Source: Epiperipatus broadwayi (Eukaryota; Onychophora; Udeonychophora; Euonychophora; Peripatidae). Taken from it: 64,000 nt of DNA. The stretch is from contig JAQFVV010000185.1 in NCBI GenBank assembly GCA_028023455.1, positions 2,431,239 through 2,495,238 on the forward strand, given 5' to 3'. Of the stretch, positions 23,630 to 36,389 are shown piece by piece. The translations under genes and the position numbers were made by a program. The number at the start of each line of letters is the position of its first letter. Within the stretch, counting starts at the first letter, position 1. The notes under the pieces were generated by a model. The model was not told the origin of the DNA, did no database searches, and worked only from the letters and a program-made list of their open reading frames with translations.

Positions 23630-23905
23630 TCTTTCTGGTAGAAAGAAGCCTCTTAAGTTGGGTGTATGCCACTGAAATGGTATATTTCTAGGAATTGAAT
23701 TTTTAGGAATTTATCTAGAAATAGCACCATCATGTGGCTGATGGCTGGGTGTAGGCTGCTGAAATGGTATATTTCTAGGAATTGACCTAGAAATAGCACC
23801 ATCATGCGGCTGATGTAGAAAGTAGCCTCTTAGGTTGGGTGTAGGCCACTGAAATTGTATATTTCTAGGAAGTGAATTTCTAGAAACAGCACTATCATGC
23901 GGCTG
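23630..23905 (+). repeat. Three-copy minisatellite
   Basis: Units contain GTTGGGTGTAGGCCACTGAA, ATATTTCTAGGAATTGA, TAGAAATAGCACCATCATG and CGGCTGATG. The first copy carries a short insertion and the last ends at CGGCTGACACG. The minus-strand frame 23,711-23,926 merely translates the repeat (recurring Gln-Pro-His-Asp). Confidence 0.9.
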
Positions 23906-24338
23906 ACACGATAGAATAGAAAACAACCTTTATTTCATTAACCAAATATATAAGTATTAAATGCATGTTTACTAATTAATTAAGTTTGGGTTTTCCTGTT
24001 ATGAATGTTTTAGTGTTAGAAAAATTGTTTATTAATTTAGACAAATTTCAACACCTTATTTTAATTTAAGTCAACTTATAAAAATAAGAGTTTAAGTTTT
24101 ATACAAAACTATTTCTTTTTTAAACATATATATATATATTATAAATTACTTTCATATATAAAAACCTTTATAAATTTGCAAATAAACTCATTTATGCTCA
24201 AAAAAATTAATTTTGACCAATATCAGGATATCTTTTATATTTTAATATTAATTTTCTACCTTTAAACTTACAATTTATTGGTTTCTAAAAAATATTGTAG
24301 TATATGCTTTGTTTATATTGCAGTTATATCTTATATAA

Positions 24339-24417
24339 ATATAATAAACACCTCCATACTTCCCCATTCTTTTTAAATTTATATAAATAAAGATATAATA
24401 AAAGACAAATGACCCCC
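24339..24417 (+). repeat. Direct repeat, copy 1 (about 79 bp)
   Basis: ACCTCCATACTTCCCCATTC followed by TTTTTAAATT and TATAAATAAAGATATAATAA is repeated at 24,749-24,828 with very few changes, about 410 bp away. The sequence between does not repeat. This could be a short-LTR-like structure or a segmental duplication. Confidence 0.85.
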
Positions 24418-24748
24418 CCCCAAGATGCATTTCGTGTTGAACCAGCACTCATCAGTTGGCCCAGGTCACTATGTCTCATATATATCTCTATTATATGCAA
24501 AATATTTATCTAGAGTAAATTGTTACATTTTCATTTACCATTGTCAAACTCCTTCCCCTCATAACTTCGACGCCATCCATTTCAGATAAATACACTAATG
24601 ATTATTACTAATCATTTTCGAAACTAGAGATTATCTCTAGCACAGATATAAACGTTAAACCTTAGTTAAAGATTAATATATCTGATTTTTTAAATTTACA
24701 CACACGGAGTTATTCATCTTTCTCTGTCCCGTATGTAATTTCTTTATA

Positions 24749-24828
24749 GATATAATAACCACCTCCATACTTCCCCATTCTTTTTAAATTCATATAAATA
24801 AAGATATAATAAAAGACTAATTATCCCC
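24749..24828 (+). repeat. Direct repeat, copy 2 (about 79 bp)
   Basis: Near-identical to 24,339-24,417. The last shared string is AAAGATATAATAAAAGAC, after which the two diverge. Confidence 0.85.
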
Positions 24829-26629
24829 AAGACTGTGCACAATAGAAATTAAATTTCAAGATAGATTAATAAATACAGATTAACTTAAGTAAAAAAAAAG
24901 TAATAAATTCAGAAATTAAAAAAGCATCGAATAGATATGTTGTATCAATATTCTGCCTCATAATAAAATAAATTAATAAATAAAGACATGGTAAAGAAAT
25001 AAACGATTGTTTAAAAGAAATAACGGAAAATGTGTGTGTATTTTGGGGAAAAGTTTAAATTGTCATTTTTTTTTTAAACGGGGGGAGGGGGGATGAATTA
25101 TTAAAATATTTTTTTTAATGTAACTTCGCAAAGGCGGTATTAAAGAAAAAAATCAATCCTAATGATTGATAACAAACAGAAAGCTTCGATTATTAGATAT
25201 ATATGTTTTATCAATTCTTTCAACTCATTTAGCTTTTTCTTTCTACACATAGTAATTGTAAATATTATATGAATGGCTGCATAAGTCTAAAACTTTGGAA
25301 TTCTTAATATGCCTTCATTTTCTAAATTCTGTCTTTCTGGCAGTTTTTCGGTTTTGAAATATCAGGACTATATTTCATAGAAAAAAAAATACGGCATTCA
25401 CCCAATCTTTGCATAGTCATTTTTCTTAAAAAATTCAATTAATATCTCAATTAAGGATATCAAAAATTTGAGAAAAAAATTCGTGGTATATTTTGATAAT
25501 AAATTCAGAATACTCACCACTCAATCTGCTGTATTTCGCCTATCTGTGTTCTTTTGCATTATGAATAAACATATATTGTCAAATATAAATAAATAAAAAA
25601 ACGGCGTAAGTACCTGCATATATTTGTTGATTTCTATAAATGAATATATTGTGCTGGAAATGTTCAAAAAGTATTGTGTTAAATAATTGTAAAACGGAAA
25701 AATGGGTCATCGTAACATTACGTAATGATTTTTAAACGTGTAATTTAATATAAGAAAAAATATGCAAATATGAAACAATAAACTAAATGTTTATATAGCA
25801 CCCCGTTTATATGATATATTAAAGACAAAAAAAAATTCTAAAAAAAATGTTGTTTGTTATATTCTTTTACATAGAACAATAGTAAAATATAATAATACTG
25901 TTTGCGTCTATATCTACAAAATAAATCATGTAAATATTTTATCATTGTAGCCGTTCGTGAGACCTAAATATTTTTCAAGCTGCATACGTGTAAAATTTAT
26001 AAATATTTTATGCATTCTTTGTTTAAAAAACTTAAAGCTAAATAAATTTAGTTATTGATTTTATGTAATAAAAGAATAGCAAGTCAAAAAAGTGTTTATA
26101 TTTTTTACTTCGGTATATGTATGTACATATAAATATGAAAGATGTTTTCTGGTTTATGACAGTATGTATAAATTTATTTATTTTATCAATTCTCTAGTTT
26201 GTTTTTATTTGTTTTTATATCTCTTGTAATATATAGAGGCTAAAGCTTTTTATAAAATTATACTGTTTTTTATTAAGGTTCAAATTTAAATTCATGTCAA
26301 ATATGCACATCCTTAACAGTGCTTCATTTAAACAGGCCAAAAATATATAACATAAGCTAGAGCCATTTCTCTTTATTTTAATACAATTATATGAACATAA
26401 ACAATAAATTAAATGTCTAATATTTATGAATACATAACCATCAAATTATATGTAAAATAGGCTTTATAAGATCTAAGGTAATAAGTGTAAACTATTGACT
26501 TATACTTGTAGGCTTTCTGACTAAAAGTAAAAATATTAGGATAGTGTTAGCACATGGAAGTGGAATTGGTTTTCATTATTTCAAATATATTTTGGAAATT
26601 CTGTATTAATATATAGATATTTAAATACA

Positions 26630-27225
26630 AGTATATTGTCTATACTGAATTTAAGGTAATTAAATATGATATGAATTCAGACTTTCAAGCTCCTTAGATC
26701 TATCCACTCTCATGTTATACAACTGATACACATGACCACATACGTGTGAAAAAAGATAAATGATATCAATATATGTATTTTTTACCGAACCCACACTCAT
26801 CAATCGGTTCCGATCATCATCTCCTCCCCACACACATATATTTGTAATCAGTGCTCTGTTTATATTAAAGATAGTAAATCTTCAAACTTTAATAGATAGG
26901 CTTCAATCTTTTCCACCCTCCAACTCTTCAACCTTCCATATTAATGAAAATATGATTATGGAATATTCAAAGCCCTTGTTAATGACAATATTATTGTCAT
27001 ACCCTTGTTGATTTTAAATCATTCTGACTCCTCATGTATACAACCTTAAGATCTTCATTTAAATATACAGAAGAGTGATGGTCAGAGTACAGGTCAAATA
27101 TGTAATATTTAAATACATATATATTATCTATACTTAACACAATGTAATTAGAAGTGATTTGAACTCAGACTTTAAAGATTACTACATCTATCCACTCCAT
27201 CTTATGCAACTGATTAAAGCCTATA
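26630..27225 (+). repeat. Dispersed repeat family, plus-oriented cluster
   Basis: Landmarks in order are a CTATACTGAATTTAA-type start, GAATTCAGACTTTCAAGCTC, TCTATCCACTCTCATGTTAT, CACTCATCAATCGGTTCCG, CTCCCCACACACATATAT and CCACCCTCCAACTCTTCAAC. The block restarts at about 27,130 with CTATACTTAACACAATGTAA and TATCCACTCCATCTTATGC. The same landmarks appear in reverse complement at 28,902-29,480, so this family brackets the element at 27.3-28.8 kb. The frame at 26,760-27,011 lies within it and is not believed to be a gene. Confidence 0.75.
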
Positions 27226-27299
27226 AAAATCCCATCCATTAAAGTTTGAATATTTACTATATTGTAATGGTATTCATATGCCATTACATTATTTTAAAA

Positions 27300-28830
27300 T
27301 TAAAATTATGTAAATAAAAATTGATTTATTAAAAAACTTAAAAACTGAAAAATAAAAGTTATATTTAACATATATAGATCGCACAGATGGAAAACTTTAA
27401 AAAACTATATTAAAAAAAAGAAATATTTAAAAGTACTTTTTGTAAAAAAAAAATAAAGATCTAAAGATAAAGATTGATATTTTTGGAAATAGAAATAAAT
27501 GTTAAATTCTATCATGTTTAATCTTAGTAAATGGAAATGATTGTTTTAAAGCAAACTAGCTATTGGGGCACTTAAATAATTAAAATATCAGATAGGAGAT
27601 ATAAATAAAAATTAAAGATTGTTTCCCACTTTGAAGCAGCAACAAGAGCATGGTCCAGAAAGAAAAAATACCTAAACCTGAAGAACAAGTGACGTCATGT
27701 TTGATCCCTTGGATTTTTGATAAGTGGCTATGACAGTATAAAAAGCCAAAATAACTGGATTCATGAGTTTTTTGTACTTGTTGTCTTAAATCTAACTTAA
27801 TCTACATATGAAGCGTAGCTGTATTGCAGACTCCACAATGTAAGAGTCTGAATGGCAGCAAACACTGGATCAATCCTCCCAGAAATATTAAACAGATTTC
27901 AGTTCTCTCAGGAACAAGACAGACTTCAGATCCCTCATGGAAAGTATGAACTCTTGATTATCCAATATGAACATTAACAAACTTTCAATTAGTTATATAA
28001 AGTATGAACTTTTACCTGACTTAAAGATTTTTAAATCAATTAAGTTTGCTAATCATTTCCATTTTTTTATTTTTATCTATGTTGTAGTTATTAACTAAAT
28101 TTTTTAAAATGTATTAAATTTAAGTTGGATGTAGATGGCTACATAGATTCTTTAACATTTATGTTAGTTATTTCTTAAGGTTTTTTATGTAAAATATATA
28201 TATTGGTAAATATGATATATCTCATGCTGAGTGTTTAAACATATTTACTGGTATATCTTTTAAATTGTTGTTGTCAATACAGCACTTTTATGACGAGTGT
28301 CATCGGGATTTACTTTACTGTAACTTTCCCCTAGCAATTTCCAATTGCATTGGTTACATCTGTATATCAGGAAGCAAGCATTGGGTTGGCTATGAACTTT
28401 TAGTCTGAAGTTGAATGATTGTTTTTGAAAAGCTTTTAACTGAGTAATCTATGTAGCCTATCTATACTCAACATTATAAAACAAACTTTTATAAACTGTC
28501 CATCTGTGCAAACTTTTAAGTAAAGCATAAAATAATAGTTTAAATTTAAAATTAATAACAAATGTAAGATTAACTTATTCCTCAAGTTTAAATTTATATA
28601 TGTGCATCAATAAATATTTTTTGTGTGTTATTACTTACAGTGGCTTATTTTATTTTTTAAATATTACAATGTTTAAGAATTTATCAATTAAATCTCTGCA
28701 TCTCCTTGAACTAGTAGCATGGGCTAATGGTCAATCTTTCATAATGTGTATCTGGCTTCTGTATAAATATTCCAGGTTCAAATAGCCTGGTGGCGCCCTT
28801 GTATGGCAGATACAGTAAGAGCTCCACTCC
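27300..28830 (+). repeat. Third, single-arm copy of the palindrome element
   Basis: Ends match the palindrome arm: GTAAATGGAAATGATTGTTT with AAACTAGCTATTGGGGCA near 27,530-27,580, and TGGGCTAATGG, CAGGTTCAAATAGCC and GTGGCGCCC near 28,720-28,800. Intermediate strings such as TGTAGCCTATCTATACTCAA and ATTATAAAACAAACTTT also match. The central part (about 27,600-27,940) is diverged but keeps a TATA box (27,737) and a donor-like AAAGTATGAAC (27,945). No mirror half is present. Confidence 0.75.
27737..27745 (+). promoter_or_regulatory. TATA box in the third palindrome-element copy
   Basis: TATAAAAAG is preceded by TATGACAG. A TTTTTTGTACTTGTTGTC stretch follows about 30 bp downstream, a plausible start region. 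It occupies the position equivalent to the TATA box at 1096 in the palindrome arm. Confidence 0.4.
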
Positions 28831-28849
28831 ATTAATCCCTGACTGTTAT

Positions 28850-28850
28850 A

Positions 28851-28901
<51 letters not shown>
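28850..28901. repeat. (AT)n(GT)n compound microsatellite
   Basis: About nine AT units are followed by about sixteen GT units. It lies at the junction between the element copy and the minus-oriented repeat cluster. Confidence 0.95.
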
Positions 28902-28902
<1 letters not shown>

Positions 28903-29480
28903 TAAATGATCTGAAATCAACTGATGAGTACTAGTTCAGCACAAAACATTTATACTGAATATCATTTTTATTACATGTATGTAGTAATGTGTATTAGTTG
29001 TATAAGAGTGGATAGACATAGGGAGCTTAAAAGTATGAGTTTAAACCCTTCTAATTGCATTAAATTCAGTATAGACAATATACTTGTATTTAAATATTTA
29101 TATTCAGCTTGTATTCTGTCCATTCCTCTTTTGTGTATTTAAATGGACATATTAAGGTTCTGTACATGATGAGTCAATAATGGCTTTGAGTATTCTATGA
29201 TCAAATTTTTAATAAGTATGGCTGAAGAGTTGGATGGTGGAGAAAATTGAAGCCTATCCATTAAAGTTTGAAGATTTGCTATCTTTATACAAACTGAGCA
29301 CTGGTTATATATGTGTGTGGGAGATGATGATCTGGGTCAACTGATAAGTGCTGGTTCAGCATGAAATACCAATATTGGATATCTTTTTATTTTTTCACAT
29401 TTATGTGATCATGTATATTGTTTGTACAAGATGGAGTGGATAGAAGTAGAGAGCTTGAAAGTCTGAGTTTATATTTATAC
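28902..29480 (-). repeat. Dispersed repeat family, minus-oriented cluster
   Basis: This is the reverse complement of the family at 26,630-27,225. Landmarks on the plus strand are CAACTGATGAGTACTAGTTC, GTGGATAGACATAGGGAGC, GAAGAGTTGGATGGTGGAG, AAGCCTATCCATTAAAGTTT, ATGTGTGTGGGAGATGATGA and GATGGAGTGGATAGAAG. The GGTTCAGCA and GGATAG blocks each occur twice, as in the left cluster. Frames at 28,924-29,142 are incidental. Confidence 0.75.
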
Positions 29481-29489
29481 TGTAATAGT

Positions 29490-30620
29490 ATGAAGTAAAT
29501 GGGGTGAACCTGGGATGATGGAATCATCATCAGAACTAACTATAAGTTCACCAGCATTACACAAAGTTACAATCATTCATTTATCACAAATAATCAACAA
29601 TAAAAATAAATCAAAAGTCAATCTTGGGATGAATTTAAAATGGGTCTACTACAAACTAGGCTAATTATTTAGTTCTTGCCAGCTTGGGGCAGATTATTTA
29701 AACATAATTTGGATGCACAAACTTAAATGCTAATTCATATTAATATAACAATTAAAAATGTTGGGATACTAAAACTTTCTGATCATCATCAATCCTTTGG
29801 ACACTTAGTACTTTTAATGTAAGTGCAACTACAAATTTAATTTCTAATAAATACTAAACAAAATAAAATGTAGTGCATGGATTTTAAAGGATATTCTCTT
29901 TCTGTGTTCCAGGATTAACATCAACTGAATGTCCATAAACACTGAAAATAACCCTCTTTTTATTTAACAGATCATTATGCACAAATCTATCTCAGAAACA
30001 AAAGCTCTATAACTGTTACTGTGAGCAAGATATATAATCCTAATGTATAATGTTTTAAAACTATTTTGGATTGAATAAATTCATTGGAATAATTTTAACA
30101 ATAAAATATCAATTTATTAATAACAATTAAAATGAAATTACGGTCTACTGAATATGAATATACATATAAATTAAACCTTCTGATTTTGATTAAAGATAAG
30201 ATAGACAAATACAATTACTAGATGATAATAATATGTTTGCCATTCCAGTTTTATTTGGTTGCTTATTTTAATGAATCTTAGCTAAAATTTATCAAAAAAT
30301 TTGTTATTAAATTATAAAATATTTCAATTTTTAAAATCACACACACAATTCTAAATGTATATATACATCATGGAGAATTATCTTCAAAAGTGAGTGTTTA
30401 AATACTTGGTCTGTTTTTTAACTATAGCAACCAACAATTTAAACAATATGAAAATGACCATCCTATATCATTATCCCTGTTGTTTATATAAAATAAAAAA
30501 ATATTGCACTTTTATGTGTTGTTTGTAGAGAAAGTAAGAAAAAACCAGAAATTATTATATTTTTTTATTTTTTATAATTGAAAGATTATTAATCCATGAA
30601 TTATTCATCAAAATTCTGAT
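29490..30620. other. AT-rich intergenic DNA
   Basis: No gene, RNA or transposon end is recognised. A slightly GC-richer patch at about 29,500-29,700 has no readable frame. Confidence 0.5.
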
Positions 30621-30623
30621 AAT

Positions 30624-30761
30624 GATCTATTTAAAATGTCAAGCATTGGTGGTCAAGAGGTCAGCGACAGCTGCTTTACAAGCAGCTGTTCTGGGTTAGT
30701 GGGTTCACTTCCTGGCTGATACTATGACACACGAGAAAAAAAAAAGATTTATTTAAAATGT
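30624..30761 (+). repeat. tRNA-derived short SINE with target-site duplication (older copy)
   Basis: The body (30,640-30,745) has a tRNA-like layout. There is an A-box-like TGGTCAAGAGG near 30,649, a B-box-like GGGTTCACTTCC, a closing GGCTGATAC that can pair with the start GCATTGG, and then an A-rich tail. An internal hairpin AGCTGC-TTTACAA-GCAGCT sits at the anticodon-arm position. Flanks are a near-perfect 16-bp duplication: GATCTATTTAAAATGT (30,624-30,639) and GATTTATTTAAAATGT (30,746-30,761). The element is only about 100 bp, with no LINE-derived tail beyond the A-run. Confidence 0.85.
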
Positions 30762-30769
30762 TTTCTAAT

Positions 30770-32370
30770 TACATAATAAACCTGGCTTCCAATAATAATG
30801 AGTTGATTCTTTTTTTAGCAACAGACAATTATTTATGATTAGATAAACTATTGACTAATGAAATAATTAATCTGTGTAAATGGTCATTTATTCTAAAATA
30901 ATTTTATATATACAATATAATAAAATCTTCTTGAACAATAACTTGCATTGAATCGTATTGTATATTTTGATTACTTACTACATAAAGATTATAAAATATT
31001 GACAAGCATAGTTAAAATTTGTTTACTCACACATGTTAAAATTATAATTTGTACATAACTAGGTTATTATAATATATTAATAGTGTCAAGAATTAAACAG
31101 AAAATAAGTTTGATTAAAATATAAACTTGAAAATGATTTAACCATTATATCTTGTTGTGTGTGGCAATATATATATATAGTGAGTTTTTCCTGTTTTATA
31201 TCTTGTGGACTGATTTTTTTATTTTGCATAATAAAATTTTCATTTAAAGTTAATAATGAGAAAGAGTTTTTATGCAATAAATTAAGTCATGTGATAACAA
31301 TAACTATAACAGTGTGCAGAGTTGTACAAGTTCATGGTGATTAATAAAAGAGCACTGAAAATTGATAAAAAATGTTAAGAATTAGATACCAATCAACTTT
31401 GGATTTTCTCTTATACAATGGATGCATTATTTATATTTTATCTAACTAAATAATATAAATTGTTTTATATATAAAGGATAAATTTAAAATCATGAACTCA
31501 AGTTTCATAACTATCATATTTGTTTTATTAGTGGTAAAAATATGGTACCACGTTTGTTTTTCTTTTAGAGATAACACATCAACATTCAGCTCACCAACCA
31601 GATTACCCTAATACTTTTACTCTAAGAAAATTATAATTAGAAACTCATTTACTGAATAAAATTTTTAATTATGAGACAATATAATTAGAAACCAATAGTT
31701 GTCTTGTGATCTATGTTTCACTGACAATCGATTCAAACACAAGGTCAGAATTACAATAGGCAGATATGTTAATCAGTACATACAAGATGCTAACACATAT
31801 ATAGTTATTTATAAATGTGGCACAATTTAACATTAATTAATAAAAGCATAGTATAAGCATCATCATCTGTAGAAAGACGTTTACTGTTAACTTAAAGGAA
31901 ACCTTGTGATTCCACTCTGAAACCCTTAATCAACCAGGCAAGAGAAATTTCTAATGTCCAATCCATAGAATTTTATCATTTCAACTGTTAATGCTATATT
32001 CATGTAGGTACTTGCTCACCAACATGTATCAGCCTTGATGGTAAGCTTATCAGATTTCTATCTCTGAGTTTTAGATCAAAAAATACAATAGTCTTTCTTC
32101 TTAGTTGTCCAAGACTTCTTAACTGAAATATTAATTGAGTTTTTTTGAAGGAAGAATGAATCTGTATGTGCAAAAAAACACATTTTTTTTAATAAAAAAA
32201 AGATATTTAATCTTTAGAAACAATCCAATGCAAAATATTAACATATTTTGAAAAGGATTCAGATTTGAATGACATCAATAGGTAGATAACTGACATCTTA
32301 TTAAAAATGAAAGCAAAGATAGATATCTAGTAAAAAAAAGCAACAATTTATCATCAAATTTTCTACTGAG
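30770..32370. other. AT-rich intergenic DNA
   Basis: Opposite-strand frames of about 60 codons at 31,086-31,344 overlap each other and look incidental. No LINE endonuclease domain could be traced upstream of the plus-strand LINE remnant. Confidence 0.5.
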
Positions 32371-32378
32371 ACAAAATA

Positions 32379-34060
32379 ATGTATGAAGATAAAAAAAATA
32401 TGAAAATTTTTTTTAATGGTCCATTAAGAAGAAATGAATATCTAGGATTTTTCAAAATAGTAGACAAAAAAATTAATAACAATCTAAGAAGATACAATTG
32501 TGAATTAAAAAGAAAAGCTACAGAAAAGAATAAAAGTATCAAATGCATTAAACAATATCTTGGTATTAGTAGAATGCCTATTTCTGCAATTAGAAGAAAA
32601 AATGAAAGTAATACTAAAATGAAATATAACATCATGAAATATGTGAAAGAGTTCTATAAAGAGTTATACTGATAAAACACAAATAAAGTCTATTTTATAC
32701 ATTCATCAAATCTTTTGAATTGTGAAACATATTAAATAAAGAAGCCATGCAATTAAATCTATTAAGAGTAAAAATAATGGAATTATAATCAGGATTTTGA
32801 TAGAAGCCAGTGAAAAATAAATAAAAAATGTAGGCAAAGTTATATGATACCAAATGTCTAAATACTAAAGATGTAGAGATGATTGGAAAAATGCAGTAAT
32901 AGTAATAATATTTTAAAAAGATAATAAATAAAATATTAGAAATTACAGAACTTTCAATCTTTTATCAGTTCTATATAAAATGTTTACCATGATAATTACA
33001 ACTATGTATAGCTAACTTTGGATTTCAAGTAATCAACAGAACAAGCTAGATTTAAAAGTAGATTCAGCATGATAGATCACAAACAAGTATTTAGAGAAAT
33101 TCTAGCTAAGAACAATAAATGTGAGTTCTCAATATGTTTTATATTTGTAGATTATAAAAAAGACATTTGATTCTATAAATATTTCTGCAGTAATTAAAAC
33201 ATTAGATCATTAAGATATAGACTGAGAACATTACATATTCTGAAAAATATACAGCAGTAATGATTAGATTACTGTAGTCTTGAGAAAATCTTATGATATG
33301 ATGATTCCTTATCTCTCAATCCTTTTACAGTAGATTTACAAGAAGTATTTTATGGATTAAAAGAGATATCTGGGGAATAAAAGTAAATGGAGATTATTTA
33401 TCTCAACTACATTTTGCAAAAGATGTGGATGTTTTTGAAAATAATGCTCCATCACTTTTAGCAAATGTTATAATAAGTTATCAGATGAAAAAAAGAATTA
33501 AAAAAACTTAAATGCTAAAATGAGTAAAATAATGTTCAATGGACTTTCTCAGAAGAATATAAAGATTGATCATGATTAATTAGAAGAAAATATTAACTAC
33601 AAATGCTTTAGTCAGATTATTAATACAAATAGAAACATAATGGATGAAATTAATCATATAATTAAACTTGGATGGAGTGCTTTTAGTAGAAATAACTTAA
33701 TATTAAAAGGGTATATGGTTTTATGTTTGAAAAAAAGTTTTAATTAAATGTGTTTTACCAATTCTTACTTATGAATTGGACATTTAACTGAAGAGCACGA
33801 TAAAGACTTTAGATCTTCAGTGAAGTATGAAAAATGGATTGAACATATTGCTAGGGATCATAATAGAGGGACAGTTGAAGTTTTAAATAAGATCATACAA
33901 GATTGTGAAAGTCTTAAAAGAAGATCACTTCTGAGATGGATGGCAGAATAAGAAAGTTTGTTCACATGATGTGGAAAAGAGAGAGTAAAGATTGCAGAAA
34001 CTGGATTAATATTGGAGAGGTTTTCATTCTGCAGTAAAATGATAATGGTTAAAAATGCTA
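32379..34060 (+). pseudogene. Decayed RTE-like LINE, linker plus reverse transcriptase (plus strand)
   Basis: The first 97 codons (32,379-32,672) match the segment between endonuclease and reverse transcriptase in RTE-type LINEs: basic, with NNLRRYNCELKRKA and ending VKEFYKELY. Downstream, in shifting frames with stops, are the RT landmarks. They are NYRTFNLLSVLYKMF (about 32,930-32,985), RFSMIDHKQVF (about 33,060), FVDYKK with the first catalytic Asp (about 33,145), NGDYLSQLHFAKDVDVF in place of the F/YADD box (about 33,385-33,440), INHIIKLGWSAFSRNN (about 33,650-33,700), and a C-terminal piece ending near 34,040. The second Asp pair is degraded and several stops and frameshifts are present, so the copy is dead. 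No endonuclease domain was found. Confidence 0.8.
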
Positions 34061-34089
34061 TTGAATGTCAAACATTATCTAATGAAGAG

Positions 34090-34480
34090 CTCTCCAAATT
34101 TAATGCAGTTCCTTCTATCCTAGCTTCTCTTCTCTACATACACCATCAAATCTCTTTATTCCATTCATCCATTTGACATATGATCTTTTACTAACTTTTG
34201 AGTTTGAATTTAAAAGTTCAAATGTTCATTTATTATCATCTCTTCTAGAAATATGCACAGTCCAGAGACTTTCAGCTTTTTAATTTTTTCAGGAATACCT
34301 GATTGTGTTTCAACTATGTATTTTGTTGTGAATTTTTTATTATTTCAGAAATGCATCCCTAATTTATTAAGTGATCTTAAGTTCTCTGTATTGCTCTTGT
34401 GTTAATCATACAAGTGTCAGTTCTGTAAGTAAGAAATGGTAAAACACACTAAAATTCATACACAAACACATGGACATCTT
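34090..34480 (-). pseudogene. C-terminal fragment of a second RTE-like LINE (minus strand)
   Basis: On the minus strand, 34,460-34,420 reads VLPFLTY as in the conserved C-terminal part of RTE ORFs. The 34,280-34,140 stretch reads RRDDNKWTFELLN, then SKRSYVKWMNGIKRFDG, matching the family's Arg-Arg-x-Asp-Asn-x-Trp and Arg-Trp-x-Asp-Asp-Ile blocks. It starts about 30 bp from the end of the plus-strand copy, so the two LINE remnants meet tail to tail. Confidence 0.75.
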
Positions 34481-34489
34481 TAGTAGGAT

Positions 34490-36380
34490 GATGCACAAGT
34501 ACATATTTTAACATTTTTATAAATAACTTTAATAATTAATTGTTTGTATATACACACATTTACACGTTTATTTTCCAAACTAACTTAAACTTCAAATTTA
34601 TTATATAAAATAAAATGTTATTAGCAATTTTTTGCGAAAAACAATTGTTATCTGTTTAAAAGAAATATGGTTCTATAAAAAAAGTTGACTTAAAAAAATC
34701 TATAGCAAATTGATGGACATGAACAAAAGTTATTTATAATAATTTTTTAAACCAAATTGCAATTAAAAGTTGAAAAAATGAAATTGCAAAAATCTTATAT
34801 TAATGTAATTAAATCAAAAAACCCATAAAAATATTTCAATAAATTCAGTAACGTTATTTAAATTAAAAAATTTTTAATATTCAAAGTTTTAAGTACAAAA
34901 TTGGATACAGTATTAATTTAACCATTGTTTTGAAAACTCTATATATTTCAAAAAAACTCTATTCTATTATTTACTTTAAAATGTTAATTCCTGTCACGAA
35001 AAAGCCCATATTCTGTTATTTACCATTTATTTTGCAAATGTAATACACAATATTATTAAAAAGGATATTATTTGGTTAACATCAGAGATTTTTTTAAATG
35101 TGACATTGATATAATAGCATGAACATTATTATACAAAATTAATGGACTGATAAAAATTTAAATCAGAAAAAAAATTGGGCACAATTGACTAAAAATCCAA
35201 TTGACAATATTAATTGTTCTATATAATTTTTATTTTGCCATTTTTCTGGCAGAACTATATTAATGATAATGAATAATTTAACACATTAATTATATATTGG
35301 ACTATTAAAAGTTAAATGTTTTTTAAAAAAATCAAATTTCATTTAAACTTTTTAAAGATACAAAATGTTAATAATAGCCATCAGATTAATATATAAAACT
35401 ACCTTTTGAGCGATTCTCCTCACTTGGACTTATTAGTGACAGTATTAATATGGGAAAGAAACCTGGGTCTTTAAATTCCTGAACAATGAATTCAAAATGA
35501 TACTCTAACAAATTAGGTTTTTTTCTGATGTCTTCATTTTCCTTTAAGGTAAAGATTAATTAGACACTTCCAGATATTATAAATTAACAGATGAGGTTGA
35601 TTTAAGGAGTTATTTGCCATTATCCTGTGAGCAGTTTTTTTAAATTTTCTTTTTTGTACTTTTTTCTTTTTACCTAATATTTATTTATTTTCTCAATTAA
35701 ATATATGTTTATTGGTACATACATGGTCTATTATGTTTGATATGTTGTTTTTTTGCTTTTCTAACCATAAAAGTTTGTGCTCTTTTAATCACTTTCCAAT
35801 GGGGTATTTTGTTTCACCATGTACATTCTTCAACATTAACATATTTCATAGATGCAGTTTTTGTGTTTTAGCAGTTTAAGTTTAGGTTTTTTAACATTAA
35901 GATTTCTTATAGTGGAGAATGATTTGGAAAGCTGTTCTCATATTATATTGATAGCAGATTTTCTTTAATTTACATGTTATTTTGATGCCATTAATTGATT
36001 ACTCTTGTGATATTTCTTTTTGTCAACTATTTAAGGTTTTCTTATTAACAACTGATGGATAACCATTCATTGTGAAAATTTGTTCTATGTACATTTTTTT
36101 TTCCATTTTCAAATCACTGATTTCTGGATAAACCTATTAAGTTCTGATCCATAGTTATACTATAAATCTATGTTTTGTATTTCTATCATAGTTTAATATA
36201 TACAGCTAATTATTTTTCTGTGTGTGAGGTGGGAGGGACTTTTTGTAAACTGTATAAGAGAATCTTATTACAAGAGTATCTAAAAATTTTAATTTTAATT
36301 TTTGTTCTGATGTTATTATTTTATTGTGAATTTAATTGAAAAGAATATATTACTGATGTGTGGCCAGAAAGTTTAAATTA
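34490..36380. other. AT-rich DNA separating fragments of the minus-strand LINE
   Basis: The distance between RT core and C-terminus is much longer than in an intact RTE element. No further LINE motif could be read in this interval, so it is probably inserted or unrecognisably decayed sequence. Confidence 0.4.
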
Positions 36381-36389
36381 ATGATTCAC

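Larger units (their letters stand above)
23940..26620. other. AT-rich intergenic DNA with a direct-repeat pair
   Basis: Nothing coding is recognised. It holds the direct repeats at 24,339-24,417 and 24,749-24,828, a C-run near 24,413, a G-rich run near 25,080, and a fragment near 24,425-24,470 (GAACCAGCACTCATCAGTTG) belonging to the repeat family at 26.6-29.5 kb. Confidence 0.6.

Noticed and set aside
32363-32635. 90-codon minus-strand hydrophobic frame
   Set aside because: Shadow of the LINE linker frame on the plus strand, which has clear family motifs.
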